A stretch of 38,653 nucleotides of DNA. It comes from Motilimonas sp. E26 (GTDB lineage Bacteria; Pseudomonadota; Gammaproteobacteria; Enterobacterales; CBDFNC01). The notes under the pieces are model-generated. The model was not told where the DNA came from. It worked only from the letters and a program-made list of their open reading frames with translations, and did not search any database. Of this stretch, positions 37,318 through 38,653 are shown one piece after another. A program made the translations under genes and the position numbers. Every line of letters begins with the position of its first letter. Position 1 is the first letter of the stretch. The stretch is taken from positions 1 to 38,653 of the forward strand of contig NZ_JAIBHJ010000035.1 in NCBI RefSeq assembly GCF_021278025.1, written 5' to 3'.

Positions 37318-37370
37318 AAAAACTCAGGTTAAGAGCAGATGAAGCTGAGTGTGAAAGATCTTAACCTGAG
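37318..37370 (-). terminator. terminator-type hairpin between DyP gene and recC start
   Basis: CTCAGGTTAAGA (37323-37334) and TCTTAACCTGAG (37359-37370) are perfect 12-bp arms with a 24-nt loop. A T5 run (37318-37322) follows on the minus strand. It ends three bases before the recC TTG codon. It should stop transcripts from the DyP gene and may also fold in the recC leader. Confidence 0.82.
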
Positions 37371-37392
37371 ATGCAAATGTTAGGAGATAACT

Positions 37393-38310
37393 CTATAAAC
37401 TATTAAGAAAACTTGCTGGCGGAGCGAAGAAAATCCCACCAGTAACTGCTCGGGTGTAATCCAATAAATGATCATAATGGCCGTCACTATCAGCATAAAT
37501 CATCTTGCGTAGCGCGATATTCACTACTTCTGGCGTGTTGGCAAAACCAATAAACATACTACCGTGCTCAATGGCATTTCCATAAGGCATATTTTGCCGA
37601 TACATAGGAATTTCTTTGCCATCGGCATCTGTAGCTTTACCTTTATTAACATGTGCATAGGCAGGCTTCTCTGCGCCAGTTAATTCAATATTTTCTACTT
37701 TAGTTCGCCCAATCACCTGCTCTTGTTGTGAGATTTTAAGGTCATTCCACTTGTTTAAGTCATGAATATAGCGCTGTAAGGTTATATAGCTGCCACCTTG
37801 ATAAGCAGGATCTTCTGCGCCAACAAGGACAGCTTTAGCACGAGCTTGATCCGTTGGATTTTCTGTACCATCAACAAAATCAATCATGTCACGATCTTTA
37901 AGGTATTCATAACATTGAATATCTTCACTTACAGTGGCACAACTGGCGAACAGGTCTACAAGGCCTTTAGCAATGCGAAAGTTTAAATCCATACGACTTG
38001 ATTTAATGAAGATAAACACGTCACCCACTGTAGCAGGAAAGTGGCGATTCCCTTCTTTCATCTCAGTAAACGGGACTAAAGCCGCTGGTTTCTCAGTGTT
38101 AAATAACTTATCCCAAGCTGAATCAGAGAATGCGATTAGCCATTCAATATTACATGAACTATCAGCTTGATTGACTGTTTTAATTAAAGCAGGAACGTGC
38201 TTCAGTAAAGGTAGGAATTGCTCTGAAATAGCTTCATTATCATTGAGTGTAATAGTAATAAAGTCAGCAAAAGGGCTGCCATCAGTTAGCATCGCACTTT
38301 GTGTAAACAT
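37393..38310 (-). CDS. yfeX: DyP-type haem peroxidase (YfeX-like)
   Basis: Dye-decolourising peroxidase, 305 aa, without a signal peptide or Tat motif, so it is cytoplasmic like E. coli YfeX rather than EfeB. The DyP signature is FVDGTENP, with catalytic Asp147. The likely haem-ligand His220 is in YAHVN, and the distal Arg238 is in MYRQNMPYG. GAGG is 5 nt before the ATG. Monocistronic, ending in a strong hairpin. Physiological substrate is unclear in this family. The symbol rests on family resemblance. Confidence 0.85.
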   Translation of the reverse strand: MFTQSAMLTDGSPFADFITITLNDNEAISEQFLPLLKHVPALIKTVNQADSSCNIEWLIAFSDSAWDKLFNTEKPAALVPFTEMKEGNRHFPATVGDVFIFIKSSRMDLNFRIAKGLVDLFASCATVSEDIQCYEYLKDRDMIDFVDGTENPTDQARAKAVLVGAEDPAYQGGSYITLQRYIHDLNKWNDLKISQQEQVIGRTKVENIELTGAEKPAYAHVNKGKATDADGKEIPMYRQNMPYGNAIEHGSMFIGFANTPEVVNIALRKMIYADSDGHYDHLLDYTRAVTGGIFFAPPASFLNSL

Positions 38311-38466
38311 TGAAACCTCACTTCTCTATAACCCAGCAATAGTTGCCAGATCAGTACATAAAAATATGTTTATTGAAGCTTAATATAGCGAGTAAAAGAA
38401 AGCATTTCTCTATCTATATCAAAATAACAGGAGGTATTAGGACTTGTATAACGAAGAAGAAGAAGA

Positions 38467-38542
38467 TGGTGCTGATACCCGGAGTTGAACCGGGGACCTC
38501 ACCCTTACCAAGGGTGCGCTCTACCAACTGAGCCATATCAGC
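38467..38542 (-). tRNA. tRNA-Thr (anticodon GGT)
   Basis: A 76-nt cloverleaf on the minus strand. The acceptor stem is GCTGATA/TATCAGC, the D-arm GCTCAGTTGGTAGAGC, and the anticodon stem CACCC/GGGTG with loop TTGGTAA. The T-arm contains GGTTCAACTCC, and the 3' CCA is encoded. It lies just after the 5S gene, as thrV does in E. coli rrnD. Confidence 0.97.
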
Positions 38543-38548
38543 ATTTAG

Positions 38549-38576
38549 AAAAAAACCCTCGTCTTAGACGAGGGTT
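38549..38576 (-). terminator. strong rRNA operon terminator between 5S and tRNA-Thr
   Basis: On the minus strand AACCCTCGTC, a TAA loop and GACGAGGGTT are followed by a run of seven T's (38549-38555). It lies 6 nt upstream of the mature tRNA-Thr 5' end. Confidence 0.88.
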
Positions 38577-38584
38577 CTTATTTG

Positions 38585-38653
38585 GCGCTTGGCGGTGTCC
38601 TACTCTCACATGGGGAAACCCCACACTACCATCGGCGCTGCTGCGTTTCACTT
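38585..38653 (-). rRNA. rrf: 5S rRNA (3' part, cut by the window end)
   Basis: The minus strand reads AAGTGAAACGCAGCAGCGCC, then GATGGTAGTGTGGGG, CCCCATGTGAGAGTAGGACA and CCGCCAAGCGCC, the conserved 3' half of gammaproteobacterial 5S rRNA. About 69 of roughly 118 nt are inside the window. The exact 3' end is uncertain by a few bases. Confidence 0.95.

Noticed and set aside
38343-38531. Plus-strand frame of 62 codons ending in GVEPGTSPLPRVRSTN
   Set aside because: It is antisense to tRNA-Thr; GVEPGTSPLPRVRSTN-like tails are the classic artefact of translating tRNA genes backwards.

Overview
The window looks like a chromosomal segment of a marine gammaproteobacterium of the Alteromonadales, most likely Shewanella or a close relative. 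The reasons are the clpB-pgeF-rluD-bamD and murJ-ribF-ileS-lspA-fkpB-ispH gene orders, a secreted protease with a GlyGly-CTERM tail, two NhaA antiporters, and an ERIC-type intergenic repeat. Genus is an inference; no species call is possible. Nearly everything is core or lineage-typical. I see no prophage, CRISPR array, transposase or toxin-antitoxin module.

Both ends lie in rRNA operons. On the left, a minus-strand promoter with the layout and discriminator of an enterobacterial rrn P1 promoter fires out of the window. On the right is the 3' half of a minus-strand 5S rRNA, then a strong terminator, then tRNA-Thr(GGT). The window is therefore probably the unique interval between two rRNA operons in the same orientation.

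Layout: (1) 1-5.5 kb: clpB with a sigma-32-type promoter, pgeF and rluD on minus, and divergent bamD on plus. (2) 5.5-13.3 kb: glnB and the minus-strand cluster murJ-ribF-ileS-lspA-fkpB-ispH, tightly packed with overlapping genes. It covers lipid II flipping, flavin synthesis, isoleucyl-tRNA charging, lipoprotein maturation, prolyl isomerisation and isoprenoid synthesis. (3) 13.4-19.6 kb: rpsT, then a sodium/pH block with nhaR, nhaA, a stand-alone receiver protein, a YdgA/DUF945 protein and a second, longer nhaA. (4) 19.6-25.9 kb: a trypsin-like exported protease, a tandem-GAF diguanylate cyclase, a divergent MTHFR-like protein and a small exported protein, with two long intergenic stretches holding repeat-like elements. 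(5) 26-37.3 kb: yceH, an unknown 108-residue gene, recD and recB, an opposite-strand AI-2E/YdiK-type membrane protein, an ERIC element and recC. (6) 37.4-38.65 kb: a DyP-type peroxidase, tRNA-Thr and 5S rRNA.

The most useful points for follow-up are: the intergenic elements at 21.1-21.4 kb and 25.2-25.4 kb; the split of recC from recBD; a perfect terminator hairpin ending at the recC TTG start; the rRNA terminator immediately upstream of tRNA-Thr; the MTHFR-like protein lacking the usual active-site Glu; and the unknown gene in the recBD-yceH cluster. None of these amounts to a convincing new multi-gene system.
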